A stretch of DNA of 64,000 nt from positions 45,679-109,678 of the forward strand of contig CANRIV010000007.1 of the NCBI GenBank assembly GCA_947630805.1, read 5' to 3'. This document shows positions 28,211 through 36,728 of the stretch, piece by piece. Under the pieces are notes generated by a model. It did no database searches and was not told the DNA's origin. It saw only the letters and a program-made list of their open reading frames with translations. Numbering within the stretch: the first letter of the stretch is position 1; the number at the start of each line of letters is the position of its first letter. Source of the stretch: an uncultured Lachnospiraceae bacterium (lineage in GTDB: Bacteria; Bacillota; Clostridia; Lachnospirales; Lachnospiraceae). Position numbers and translations under genes: made by a program.

Positions 28211-28627
28211 TTATTTATCTCCCTTGGAACTCATATCCTTATTGTTTAAATCTGATTTAATCTGTGTCGTTGATATGCCTTCTGTTCTTGGAAGGTAAAC
28301 CACTTCACAGTATTCTTTCAAAAAGTCAAATTTTCCTTCCCAGTCACTTCCCATAACAAAAGTATCAATTTTATAATCCTGAACATCCGAAATTTTCTGA
28401 TCCCAGTTTTCTTCCGGAATCACAAGATCTACATATCGGATTGCCTCCAATACCTGTTTTCTTTCCTCATAGGTAAAATAACATTTTTTCTGTTTGGAGC
28501 TCCAGTTAAATTCATCTGTGGACAACACAACAACCAGATAATCTCCCATTTCTTTTGCTCTTCTAAGCAGATTAATATGTCCATAATGGAGCATGTCATA
28601 AGTTCCGTAAGTAATTACTCTTTTCAC
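28211..28627 (-). CDS. tagD: Glycerol-3-phosphate cytidylyltransferase (GTG start)
   Basis: A 138-residue enzyme that makes CDP-glycerol from CTP and glycerol-3-phosphate, the donor for all TagF-like enzymes here. Motifs are VITYGTYDMLHYGHINLLRRA (nucleotide-binding H-x-G-H) and RTEGISTTQI. I place the start at GTG 28625-28627: AAAGGAG lies just upstream, the next residues KRVITYGT match the family start, and the tempting in-frame ATG at 28669 falls inside the -10 promoter box. It is the only cytidylyltransferase seen in the locus. Confidence 0.93.
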   Translation of the reverse strand: MKRVITYGTYDMLHYGHINLLRRAKEMGDYLVVVLSTDEFNWSSKQKKCYFTYEERKQVLEAIRYVDLVIPEENWDQKISDVQDYKIDTFVMGSDWEGKFDFLKEYCEVVYLPRTEGISTTQIKSDLNNKDMSSKGDK

Positions 28628-28667
28628 TTTTTTCTCCTTTATATCCAAAGATTTCTTTATTTTTTTC

Positions 28668-28696
28668 ATTATAAATGAATTTGATGTATTGGTCAA
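28668..28696 (-). promoter_or_regulatory. Promoter of tagD
   Basis: Minus-strand TTGACC (28691-28696), 17 bases, TATAAT (28668-28673). It excludes the ATG at 28669 as start and predicts a leader of about 35 bases before GTG 28627. Confidence 0.7.
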
Positions 28697-28743
28697 TCTG
28701 ACCCCAAAGGCCCGCCCCAGGAAAACATAGCATACATGACTGT

Positions 28744-28772
28744 TTGAAAAATGGGTTACATTATAATATAAT
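28744..28772 (+). promoter_or_regulatory. Promoter of the TagF-GT4 genes
   Basis: TTGAAA (28744-28749), 17 bases, TATAAT (28767-28772), divergent from the tagD promoter with about 50 bases between them. This places glycerophosphate synthesis and transfer on two back-to-back units. Confidence 0.65.
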
Positions 28773-28852
28773 CTACTTATAAATTATGATAAAACAAAGT
28801 GGTCGCACTAACTTTTCTTACAGAGTATGATTCCGTAAAAATGGAGGATTTC

Positions 28853-31309
28853 ATGAAAATTCAAAGCAAATTGAGAGCCGTTGCCGTCAGTTTTATTGAA
28901 ACAGTCCGGAACGCAAAATATGCACGTTATTATAAAAATCTTGAAATTGATTGTAAAACAATTTTATACGACTCCTATTTCGGCAGAGGAATGCTATGCA
29001 ATCCTTATGCCATTTTTATGGAACTTATTAATGACCAAAATTTCAAAGATTATACCCATGTCTGGGTCCTGGAAGACCGGGTCAGCAACGAGCCTGTCTT
29101 CCGTGCTTTTATGGAGAAAAAAAATGTGCTTTTTGTGAGGCGTCACAGCAATGACCATTTAAAATATCTGGCAAGTGCAGGCTATCTTATTACCAATGTT
29201 TCCATGCCTCTGTATTATTGCAAAAAGCCGGGACAGATTTACATCAATACCTGGCATGGCACACCGGTAAAAAGTCTGGGATATGATATGCCGGATGCTG
29301 CTACCGATATCTCCAATGTACTGCGCAATTTTTTATCCGCAGACTACATTTTATCTTCCAGCCCATTTCTCACTTCTGTTTTTCTGGAAAAATATAAACT
29401 AAATGGATTATATACAGGAAAAATCATTGAGGAAGGCTATCCGAGAAATGACCGCCTGCTTCATCCGAATCTGGAAACGGTCAAAGATTTACTCGCTCAA
29501 TATGGAGTAGACTATGATTCCAACAAGAAACTAATTTTGTACGCACCTACCTGGAAGGGCAGTGACTATGACCATCCTTATGTAAATATCGAAGATTATG
29601 TCACTTTCCAAAAGACTTTAGAACAGCAGATTGACACCGAGAAATATCAGATTCTTTTCAAACCACATCAGGTAGTGTATCAGAAATTAAAACAGGCTGG
29701 TGTGCTAAATCATTCCCTGATTCCGGCATATATTGACACCAATGAACTGCTCGGCATGACGGATATATTGATTTCAGACTACTCCAGTATTTTTTACGAT
29801 TTTCTAATTACCGGAAAACCGGTATTATTTTACATTCCGGACTTGGAAGCTTATAAAAATTATCGGGGACTTTACCTTGTTCCGGAAGACCTTCCGGGCC
29901 CTTCCTTCACATCCTTACAAGAAGTTTCAGAAGCTATTAACAATATTGAAGAGGTTGTTAAAACATATAAAAATCAATATGAAGCTGCTCGAAAATATGC
30001 TTGTCCTTACGAGGATGGCAATGTTGTTTCAAGAATTATTGATATTATCTGGAATCAAAATACTATGGATTCCAACGGACACAAATACAAGATTGTTACC
30101 GGGTCTGAAGACAAAAAGAAATTATTATTCTTTGGCGGAGGTCTCAGAATGAACGGCATCTCTACCGCGCTCAGAACCATGTTGGATTACATTGACTACG
30201 ATAAATATGATGTTACTGTTTTTGCCGGAAAGTTACAGTTTCCAGACAGCCGCGAAATGATTTGTACTTTAAATAAGAATGTGCGGGCTTTTGCCAGCGT
30301 TGCCAAAACGCCTGCCACGATAACCGAACTGATACGCAGTTATTTTTTAAGAATCTTCGGTTTTCATTTTCCTTTGATGAAATCTGTTTATCCTAAGAAA
30401 ATGTATGAACGGGAATTTAAAAGATGTTTTGGGGAAAGCCGCTTTGATACTGTGGCAGATTACTCCGGATATGGCTCTTTCTATTCCATTCTTCTTTTGA
30501 GTGCTCACGGCGCCAAAAAATTAATCTGGCAGCACAACGACATGCTCTTAGAAAAAAATAAAAAGATACACCGAAAGCGTCCTCACGGAAGAGAACTGAG
30601 AGTCGTATTTTCTACTTATGATTTTTACGATAAGATTGTCGGATGTTCTGAAGCGATTATGCGCATTAATCTGCAGAAAATCGGATATTATCATCTGCAA
30701 GACCGTTGTTGCTTTGTACAAAACGCCGCTTCTCTCCGCGTCCTTTCCAAAGCCCGGGAATCTTTTACTGAATCATCCGCTCTCCGTGCGGGTGTACCAG
30801 AGATTCTGGACGCTTCACTTCTTTCTTTTGTCAACATGGGAAGACTGTCGCCGGAAAAGAATCAGGCGTCTCTGATTCAGGCCTTTTCCAAATTGTACAA
30901 AGAAAATAAAAATGTAAGACTCTATATTATCGGAGAAGGGCCGCAAAGAAAACAATTAGAAGCGCTAATTTCCTCTCTTAATTTATCGGGGAAGGTCATT
31001 TTAACCGGCAACATGGAAAATCCTTTTATGCTGATGAAAGAATGTGACTGCTTTGTTCTTCCTTCATTCCATGAAGGCCAGCCCGTCTCTATTTTGGAAG
31101 CAAGACTTCTGGGACTTCCAATTATTATGTCTGATTTCAGTTCTGCCGCTTCTTCTATCATTGAGGGCGGCCAGCTGATTACCGGAACAGGTGCAGATGA
31201 GATTTATCAGGCTCTCTGCCGCTTTATTGCAGGAGAAGTTCCCTTATTGAAATTTGATTACCAAAAATATAATGAAACCACAATTCATCAGTTAGAAGAT
31301 ATTCTGTAA
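28853..31309 (+). CDS. TagF-like glycerophosphotransferase fused to GT4 glycosyltransferase
   Basis: An 818-residue fusion in the opposite domain order to copies A and B. Residues about 30-410 are TagF-like (NTWHGTPVKSLGYDMPDA, GYPRNDRLL, ILYAPTWKG, FKPHQVVYQKL, ISDYSSIFYDFL). Residues about 430-818 are a GT-B family 4 glycosyltransferase (FFGGGLRMNGISTALR at the acceptor side; NMGRLSPEKNQASLIQAF, LYIIGEGPQRKQLE and SFHEGQPVSILEARLLG at the donor side). ATG 28853 has GGAGG 5 bases upstream, which decides it over earlier in-frame starts. It would add glycerol phosphate and a sugar in one polypeptide. Confidence 0.9.
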   Translation: MKIQSKLRAVAVSFIETVRNAKYARYYKNLEIDCKTILYDSYFGRGMLCNPYAIFMELINDQNFKDYTHVWVLEDRVSNEPVFRAFMEKKNVLFVRRHSNDHLKYLASAGYLITNVSMPLYYCKKPGQIYINTWHGTPVKSLGYDMPDAATDISNVLRNFLSADYILSSSPFLTSVFLEKYKLNGLYTGKIIEEGYPRNDRLLHPNLETVKDLLAQYGVDYDSNKKLILYAPTWKGSDYDHPYVNIEDYVTFQKTLEQQIDTEKYQILFKPHQVVYQKLKQAGVLNHSLIPAYIDTNELLGMTDILISDYSSIFYDFLITGKPVLFYIPDLEAYKNYRGLYLVPEDLPGPSFTSLQEVSEAINNIEEVVKTYKNQYEAARKYACPYEDGNVVSRIIDIIWNQNTMDSNGHKYKIVTGSEDKKKLLFFGGGLRMNGISTALRTMLDYIDYDKYDVTVFAGKLQFPDSREMICTLNKNVRAFASVAKTPATITELIRSYFLRIFGFHFPLMKSVYPKKMYEREFKRCFGESRFDTVADYSGYGSFYSILLLSAHGAKKLIWQHNDMLLEKNKKIHRKRPHGRELRVVFSTYDFYDKIVGCSEAIMRINLQKIGYYHLQDRCCFVQNAASLRVLSKARESFTESSALRAGVPEILDASLLSFVNMGRLSPEKNQASLIQAFSKLYKENKNVRLYIIGEGPQRKQLEALISSLNLSGKVILTGNMENPFMLMKECDCFVLPSFHEGQPVSILEARLLGLPIIMSDFSSAASSIIEGGQLITGTGADEIYQALCRFIAGEVPLLKFDYQKYNETTIHQLEDIL

Positions 31310-31366
31310 AGGGTACCCGAAAAATAGTTCCATAAAATTTATTTGAGACCATAGAACGGAGATATT

Positions 31367-33064
31367 ATGAAACACTTTGTCCCTACCACAAAAAACAATA
31401 CAAAGCAAAAAATAAAAAGAATTTTACGGCGAATGATTGAAACTTTTTATCTGCCTCCAAAAGACAGAGGAAAAAAGCAATATTATCATTTTCTTTCTAT
31501 GCCCGTAAAAGATACTTTTATTTTTTACGAAGCATTTTCCGGTCTTGGAATTCTGGACAATCCCCGCGCAGTTTTTCTTTATTTCCTCTCATACCCTGCT
31601 TTTGCCGGCTTTACCCACGTCTGGTCTGTAGAAAATATTCCGCGTGCCGCCGACAATATAAAAGAATTTTCCAACCTGCCGAATGTCATTATTGTAAAAA
31701 AAGATTCCGGGGATTATTACCGTTATTTAGCTACCTGCAAATATTTAATTTCCAATTCGACGTTTGGATATTACTTTCAAAAGAGAGAAGAACAAACTTA
31801 CATCAACACATGGCACGGGGTCCCTACAAAGTATATGGGCTATGACCATTCGGTGGAAAGTGTAGAAAACGGTCGGGGACCGGCAAGAAACTTTCTCATG
31901 GCAGATTATATTATCTCCTACAATCATTTTATGACAGAGACCATGTACAAAAAAGCTTATAAATTAGATGGCGTCTTTCGGGGAAAAATATTAGAGTGTG
32001 GAAATCCGCGAAGTGATTTACTCTTCCATACCAAACGCGACGAAATTTGTCAAAAATTAAATAAAGCCGGTATTCCAACCGACAAAAAAATTATTTTATA
32101 TGCTCCTACATGGAAAGGAAATTTATACAATCAGCTTCAATATAATATAGAAGAATTTAAAATTACGATTCAAAAATTTTCAGAAAATATTGATTCTTCA
32201 AAATACAATATTTTTCTTCGGGTACATTACTTTTTATATAAAGTTTTATCCCAGGATGAAGAGTTTTCCAGACTGCTGATTCCTTTTACGATTGACACCA
32301 ATGAACTGCTTTCTGTGACGGACATTTTAATTTCCGATTACTCCAGTATTTTCTTTGATTTTCTGTGCACCAAACGTCCCATTTTGTTCTATGTACCGGA
32401 TCTTCTGGAATATCAGTCCGGACGGGGGCTTTATGTCCCTGTGGAAAAACTACCCGGATTGGTTTCTTCCAATATCGATACTGTTTCACAGATGCTTAGA
32501 CAATTATGTGACAACCAGGATGATTATGTAAACCAATATGAAGAGTTGTATTACCAGATGCGCAGTTGGTGTAATGTTCATGATGACGGTCAGGTATGCG
32601 AGAGACTGACCGATATTTTATTATCCAAAGATTCCTGTCCGGATACCTCTGTGGATAAAAATATTCCTTCCCATTTACAACTTTCCCTGACCAATGAGAA
32701 AAAGAAACGTCTTATCTGCTTTCATACCAAACTCAATACAAAACCGGATTATGACATGCTAAAAACTATCATAGAAACATCTAATCCAGAGAGAGAAGAT
32801 ATTACGCTTGTCGTTACCGCTTTTAAAGACGATTATAACAAACAGTTTTTTAATGCGCTTTCTTCTCATGTCAGAATTTTGATATGGCATGTGCTTCCTT
32901 ATATAACTCCATTGACGCCTTCCTATTTTCAACATGAAATAAAACGCACTCTGGGAAATATGCAGTTTGATACCGTTCAGATTGTGGGAGTGACAGATGC
33001 GTATTGGGCAGGCTTTGCCAACACGCTGACAGAACAAATAGAACACAGAAAAAAAGATTCGTAA
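31367..33064 (+). CDS. TagF-like glycerophosphotransferase with half a GT4 domain
   Basis: A 565-residue paralogue of the preceding protein. The TagF part (about 40-420) is intact: NTWHGVPTKYMGYDHSVES, GNPRSDLLF, ILYAPTWKGN, LRVHYFLYK and ISDYSSIFFDFL. The C-terminal 130 residues (KKRLICFHTKLNTKPDYDML to FDTVQIVGVTDAYWAGFAN) match the N-terminal Rossmann half of the neighbour's GT4 domain, but the donor-binding half with EGxP and E-x7-E is missing and the frame ends cleanly. The remnant may be a binding module or decay. The gene starts 57 bases after the previous stop, with GGAG before the ATG. Confidence 0.85.
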   Translation: MKHFVPTTKNNTKQKIKRILRRMIETFYLPPKDRGKKQYYHFLSMPVKDTFIFYEAFSGLGILDNPRAVFLYFLSYPAFAGFTHVWSVENIPRAADNIKEFSNLPNVIIVKKDSGDYYRYLATCKYLISNSTFGYYFQKREEQTYINTWHGVPTKYMGYDHSVESVENGRGPARNFLMADYIISYNHFMTETMYKKAYKLDGVFRGKILECGNPRSDLLFHTKRDEICQKLNKAGIPTDKKIILYAPTWKGNLYNQLQYNIEEFKITIQKFSENIDSSKYNIFLRVHYFLYKVLSQDEEFSRLLIPFTIDTNELLSVTDILISDYSSIFFDFLCTKRPILFYVPDLLEYQSGRGLYVPVEKLPGLVSSNIDTVSQMLRQLCDNQDDYVNQYEELYYQMRSWCNVHDDGQVCERLTDILLSKDSCPDTSVDKNIPSHLQLSLTNEKKKRLICFHTKLNTKPDYDMLKTIIETSNPEREDITLVVTAFKDDYNKQFFNALSSHVRILIWHVLPYITPLTPSYFQHEIKRTLGNMQFDTVQIVGVTDAYWAGFANTLTEQIEHRKKDS

Positions 33065-33080
33065 TTCAAATACTCTCTGT

Positions 33081-33115
33081 ACCTGCAAACAGCGTTTTCA
33101 TTGCAGGTGCAGTTG
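33081..33115 (+). terminator. Probable terminator after the TagF genes
   Basis: The stem ACCTGCAA (33081-33088) pairs with TTGCAGGT (33101-33108), but the T tract that follows is imperfect. It lies between convergent genes. Confidence 0.5.
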
Positions 33116-33120
33116 TATTT

Positions 33121-33579
33121 TCAATATTTCTTTAGTACGCTCTCCATCAGTTTATCTCCTTTATACACCACTTTTAAAGTAAAAAATCCTTTGTTTTCCA
33201 TCATTGGTCTTAGAAAAATTTCATCTCCTTCCCAGAGATTCAGCTGAAATATCCTGGATTTATCTACCCACTTTAGCTCTCCCTCATCACATTCTTTCAG
33301 TTCGCCCTCAAACTGATTGGCTGTGAACAGATACATATACTGCGTCTCCCACTCATCGGACAAAAATGTAATGACTGCTCTTAACTGATAACTGATAAGT
33401 GTCAGACCGGTCTCCTCCTTTACTTCTCGCAAAAGACATTCTTCCGGCGTTTCATCTTTTTCAAATTTTCCACCTACGCCAATCCATTTCCCCTCATTTA
33501 AATCATGTTCTTTTTTGGTACGGTGAAGCATTAAATATTGATTATCCTTTTCAATATAGCATAATGTTGTATTTTTCAT
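33121..33579 (-). CDS. NUDIX hydrolase, MutT-like
   Basis: A 152-residue protein with a complete Nudix box at residues 37-59: G-x5-E-x7-REV-x-EETGL (GKFEKDETPEECLLREVKEETGL split around K38). The N-terminal CYIEKDNQYLMLHRTKKEHD resembles 8-oxo-dGTP/NTP pyrophosphohydrolases. It is the last gene of a five-gene minus-strand operon and overlaps the preceding TagF gene by 4 bases. It may clean nucleotides or hydrolyse a nucleotide-activated precursor of the pathway; the sequence cannot distinguish these. Confidence 0.9.
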   Translation of the reverse strand: MKNTTLCYIEKDNQYLMLHRTKKEHDLNEGKWIGVGGKFEKDETPEECLLREVKEETGLTLISYQLRAVITFLSDEWETQYMYLFTANQFEGELKECDEGELKWVDKSRIFQLNLWEGDEIFLRPMMENKGFFTLKVVYKGDKLMESVLKKY

Positions 33580-34775
33580 TTTATGATACCTTCTAGTACT
33601 TTTCTACTTGTATTTTCTCCATCCAGATAATTATACTTTTCACAAAATCTTTGATATGTTTCATCGACAGAAAAATGTTGCAACATTTCTTTCACTTGGA
33701 AAAATAATTCGTTCTGCTCTGTAACAATTTTTCCCGGAAGCTCTGCAACATCCAGATAAAAATCTCTCAATTCATTTTTATATTCTTCATAATCGTTCAT
33801 AAAAAATAAAATCGGACGCTTTAAATTGGCAAAGTCAAAAAATACAGAAGAATAATCCGTAATTAAAAGATCGCTGATAATATATAATTCATTTACATCT
33901 TCTACACCGGACACATCATAAACAAACCCTTCCAAGGCGTCAAAATTCATCCGTTCAGAAATAAAATAATGCGCCCGGAACAAAATCACGCAATCCTCTC
34001 CCAGCTTCTCCCTTGCCCGAACAAAATCAATTTGGTTTTCCAGCTGAAATCCTTCTTTGGGACTATATTTATTATCCCGGAACGTAGGAGCATACAAAAT
34101 AACTTTCTTATCTCTTGGAATCTTCCACCGCTCTTTTATCTTTTCACAATCTTCTTTTTTAAACTGATATAAAAAATCATTTCTTGGATAACCGGTGGTA
34201 AGCACTGCATTTTCTTTTCCGTATTTTTTCAAATGAAATGCAGATATGAATTTTTCCGTACAGTAATCTGAAGGAGATATCATATATGTGATTTTCTTTG
34301 CTTCGCCTTCATAAATTTTTTGAATATCAGAAAATTTTGTCATGGCATTTCCTTTGTGCATAACATCACAGCCAATTTTTTTTAATGGCGTGCCATGCCA
34401 TGTCTGTACGAAAATCTGATTTTTTCCAGGTTTTAAAAAAGGTCTCGTATTTGAATTAAAAATCCAGTATTTTGCTCCTGCTAATGCTTTATAATAGGAA
34501 TAGCTTTCAAACCTGACCACTTCCGTATTTCTGTTATTTTTCAAATCTGCTCTGTCCGTATCTCTCAGCGCCCATATAAATCGGAAGTCTTTATATTTTT
34601 CATCGCGTAGCATTTCTTTATAAATTGCCTTGGGGCTGCAGGAAAAACTGCGTCCCTGAAAGGCCTCAAATACTACCGTGTACTCGTCTATCGGAGTAAT
34701 TATCCCTGCCACAAAATATATGAATCTTTTATACAAAAGCATTAATTTTCTCAGAAAATCTTTTAGCCTTTTCAT
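33576..34775 (-). CDS. CDP-glycerol glycerophosphotransferase, TagF-like (stand-alone)
   Basis: A 399-residue single-domain enzyme that transfers glycerol phosphate from CDP-glycerol. Motifs are QTWHGTPLKKIGCDVMHKG, GYPRNDFLY, ILYAPTFRDN, FRAHYFISE and ITDYSSVFFDFANLKRP. A hydrophobic and basic N-terminus (LRKLMLLYKRFIYFVAG) probably associates with the membrane. It overlaps its neighbours by 4 bases on both sides, consistent with tight coupling in the operon. Confidence 0.9.
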   Translation of the reverse strand: MKRLKDFLRKLMLLYKRFIYFVAGIITPIDEYTVVFEAFQGRSFSCSPKAIYKEMLRDEKYKDFRFIWALRDTDRADLKNNRNTEVVRFESYSYYKALAGAKYWIFNSNTRPFLKPGKNQIFVQTWHGTPLKKIGCDVMHKGNAMTKFSDIQKIYEGEAKKITYMISPSDYCTEKFISAFHLKKYGKENAVLTTGYPRNDFLYQFKKEDCEKIKERWKIPRDKKVILYAPTFRDNKYSPKEGFQLENQIDFVRAREKLGEDCVILFRAHYFISERMNFDALEGFVYDVSGVEDVNELYIISDLLITDYSSVFFDFANLKRPILFFMNDYEEYKNELRDFYLDVAELPGKIVTEQNELFFQVKEMLQHFSVDETYQRFCEKYNYLDGENTSRKVLEGIIK

Positions 34776-35899
34776 AAGTTTTCTCTCCCAAAAACCACTT
34801 GGGCAACTCTATCGCTGTTGCTGCCATCACTGTAGCGGTTTATTTTTTGATTTAACTGCTGCCTCCTGTCGGCATACAAATCCTCTCCGCAGGCCACACT
34901 GCGGAAAAACCGGGACAAATCTTCATATGTTCTAATCTTCATTCCCGGCATATATTCATACGGATTGTCAAAAACAAATCCTCTTTTATTTTTATATTCT
35001 TCAATATCATCTACCGTAAATCCAATCGGTCGATTCAGCATCATATAATCAAAATATACAGATGAATAATCTGTCAAAAGTCCATCACAGGAACGCAGAA
35101 TCTCATATATGGAGATTCCGAAGTCCTCCAACTGAGACTGTGTAATTACTTCAATATTAGAAAACTTTTTCATGTTTTCACCGATTTCCTGTAACGGATG
35201 GATTTTTACAATCAAACGCATATGATTCTCTTTCAGCATTTGATTTAACGCATCGGCCTGTGTACTGTCAATTACCGGTATCGGAAATTCCTTCTTTTCC
35301 TCCCGGTAAGTTGGAAGCCATACGACCACCTTTTCCGCTCCCTTTCTGATAGCCTGATCCATAAGATGATTTTCTCGAAATAACACATCATTTCTCGGCT
35401 GTCCGGTAATAATTACCTGAGAAGCATCACATCTGAAACTCTTTTGCAGAATAGGTACAAAAAGCTGAGAAGTCGCAACAATATAAGTAAAATAATTATA
35501 ATCTACACGTTCCAGCCCTTCTTCCATATTTCCAATTTTTTTCAAAGGCATTCCATGCCATAAATTGACAACAATCTGTTTTTTTGAAGGCTTTATCGGA
35601 TATTTTCCAAAACAGTAAAAAGCATATTTTGCTTTTACAAACCAGCGGATTCCCTGTTTATTTCCCACGAAAAGGACATTATCCGGTGCCTGTTCCCTGT
35701 ATTTTTCATAATCGTTTGCACTCACTATGATTTGAAATGTTTTATTATATTCCTTTTCTATCAGATAATCATAAAACGCTTTCACGTTATCCCGAAATCC
35801 CAGATTGGAATAAAAAAATATAATTTTTTTATTTTTCTTTATCAGACGATTACAAATTGACAGCGGTTTAAAACAAATTCTCAATATCTTTTTTTTCAT
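34772..35899 (-). CDS. CDP-glycerol transferase, TagB/TagF-like
   Basis: A 375-residue single-domain member more diverged than its neighbour: NLWHGMPLKKIGNMEEGLER, GQPRNDVLF, VWLPTYREEKKE, VKIHPLQEIGENM and LTDYSSVYFDYMML. The H-P pair (KIHP) and WHGMP resemble TagB/TarB-type primases more than the other copies here. It could add the first glycerol phosphate to the lipid-linked oligosaccharide, with TagF-like partners elongating. That assignment is inference from motif style only. Confidence 0.85.
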   Translation of the reverse strand: MKKKILRICFKPLSICNRLIKKNKKIIFFYSNLGFRDNVKAFYDYLIEKEYNKTFQIIVSANDYEKYREQAPDNVLFVGNKQGIRWFVKAKYAFYCFGKYPIKPSKKQIVVNLWHGMPLKKIGNMEEGLERVDYNYFTYIVATSQLFVPILQKSFRCDASQVIITGQPRNDVLFRENHLMDQAIRKGAEKVVVWLPTYREEKKEFPIPVIDSTQADALNQMLKENHMRLIVKIHPLQEIGENMKKFSNIEVITQSQLEDFGISIYEILRSCDGLLTDYSSVYFDYMMLNRPIGFTVDDIEEYKNKRGFVFDNPYEYMPGMKIRTYEDLSRFFRSVACGEDLYADRRQQLNQKINRYSDGSNSDRVAQVVFGRENL

Positions 35900-35903
35900 T
35901 CCT

Positions 35904-36728
35904 TCAGCTGTCCTTTCTAAGCACTTTTTTATACAGGAATGTCCTGAAACGATTGGGAACTAAGCTAACTGCCATCCGCACAAAAGAACGGACAAGGAAG
36001 GTCCCCATAGATATAAATCCCATGGATCTCAAATGATTTTGAAAGCGAAAGATACATTTCACATATTCTAATCCTCCACGCCTTTTATACATATCTTCTC
36101 CGCCTCTCATAAACACAAGGCTTTCCTGAACATTATATCCCTGATATCCCTTTAAAAGCATGGTAACCCATAAGTTATAATCTTCAAAATATCTGTAATC
36201 TTCATAAAATCCAACATTTACAACTGCCGATTTTTTATAAAGAACAGAAGGATGATTAAACGGACTTCTTTTTTTTGCAAAAGCAATAATTTCTTCATTG
36301 TTTTCCGGTACGGTCCGCTCTTTTTGTGCATCTGACGGTTGTCCGGTAAACTCCTTTATATTCGCTCCCACAATATCTGCATGCCTGTCTTTCATGGCTT
36401 TTAGTTGTTTTTCTATTCTTTCCGGAACGCTGATGTCATCACTGTCCATCCGGGCAATAATTTCATTTTTACACTGTAAAATTCCATGATTCAACGCTTT
36501 TGCCAGCCCCATATTATGCGGCAGCCGGTACACATTGAACAAGCCTGAATAGGTTGTTACATAATCTGCAATAACGTTATCCAGGCCTTCGCTTAACGGT
36601 CCGTCACAGACAATCACAAAATCATCCGTCTTTACTGTCTGATTCAGCATACTGTCTATGGCTTCCTTAAAATATTCCGGTTTTTCTTTTTTGTAAACTG
36701 ACATTAATATGGAATAATTATCTGTCAT
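35904..36728 (-). CDS. Family 2 glycosyltransferase
   Basis: A 274-residue GT-A enzyme: YSILMSVYKKEKPEYFKEAI, IVCDGPLSE, MGLAKALNHGI, the metal site ARMDSDDISVPERIEKQL, and FNHPSVLYKKSAV. No transmembrane tail apart from a hydrophobic C-terminal stretch. It overlaps the sugar transferase upstream by 4 bases and is 4 bases from the TagB-like gene. It probably adds the second sugar of the linkage unit or repeat. The donor is unknown. Confidence 0.9.
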   Translation of the reverse strand: MTDNYSILMSVYKKEKPEYFKEAIDSMLNQTVKTDDFVIVCDGPLSEGLDNVIADYVTTYSGLFNVYRLPHNMGLAKALNHGILQCKNEIIARMDSDDISVPERIEKQLKAMKDRHADIVGANIKEFTGQPSDAQKERTVPENNEEIIAFAKKRSPFNHPSVLYKKSAVVNVGFYEDYRYFEDYNLWVTMLLKGYQGYNVQESLVFMRGGEDMYKRRGGLEYVKCIFRFQNHLRSMGFISMGTFLVRSFVRMAVSLVPNRFRTFLYKKVLRKDS

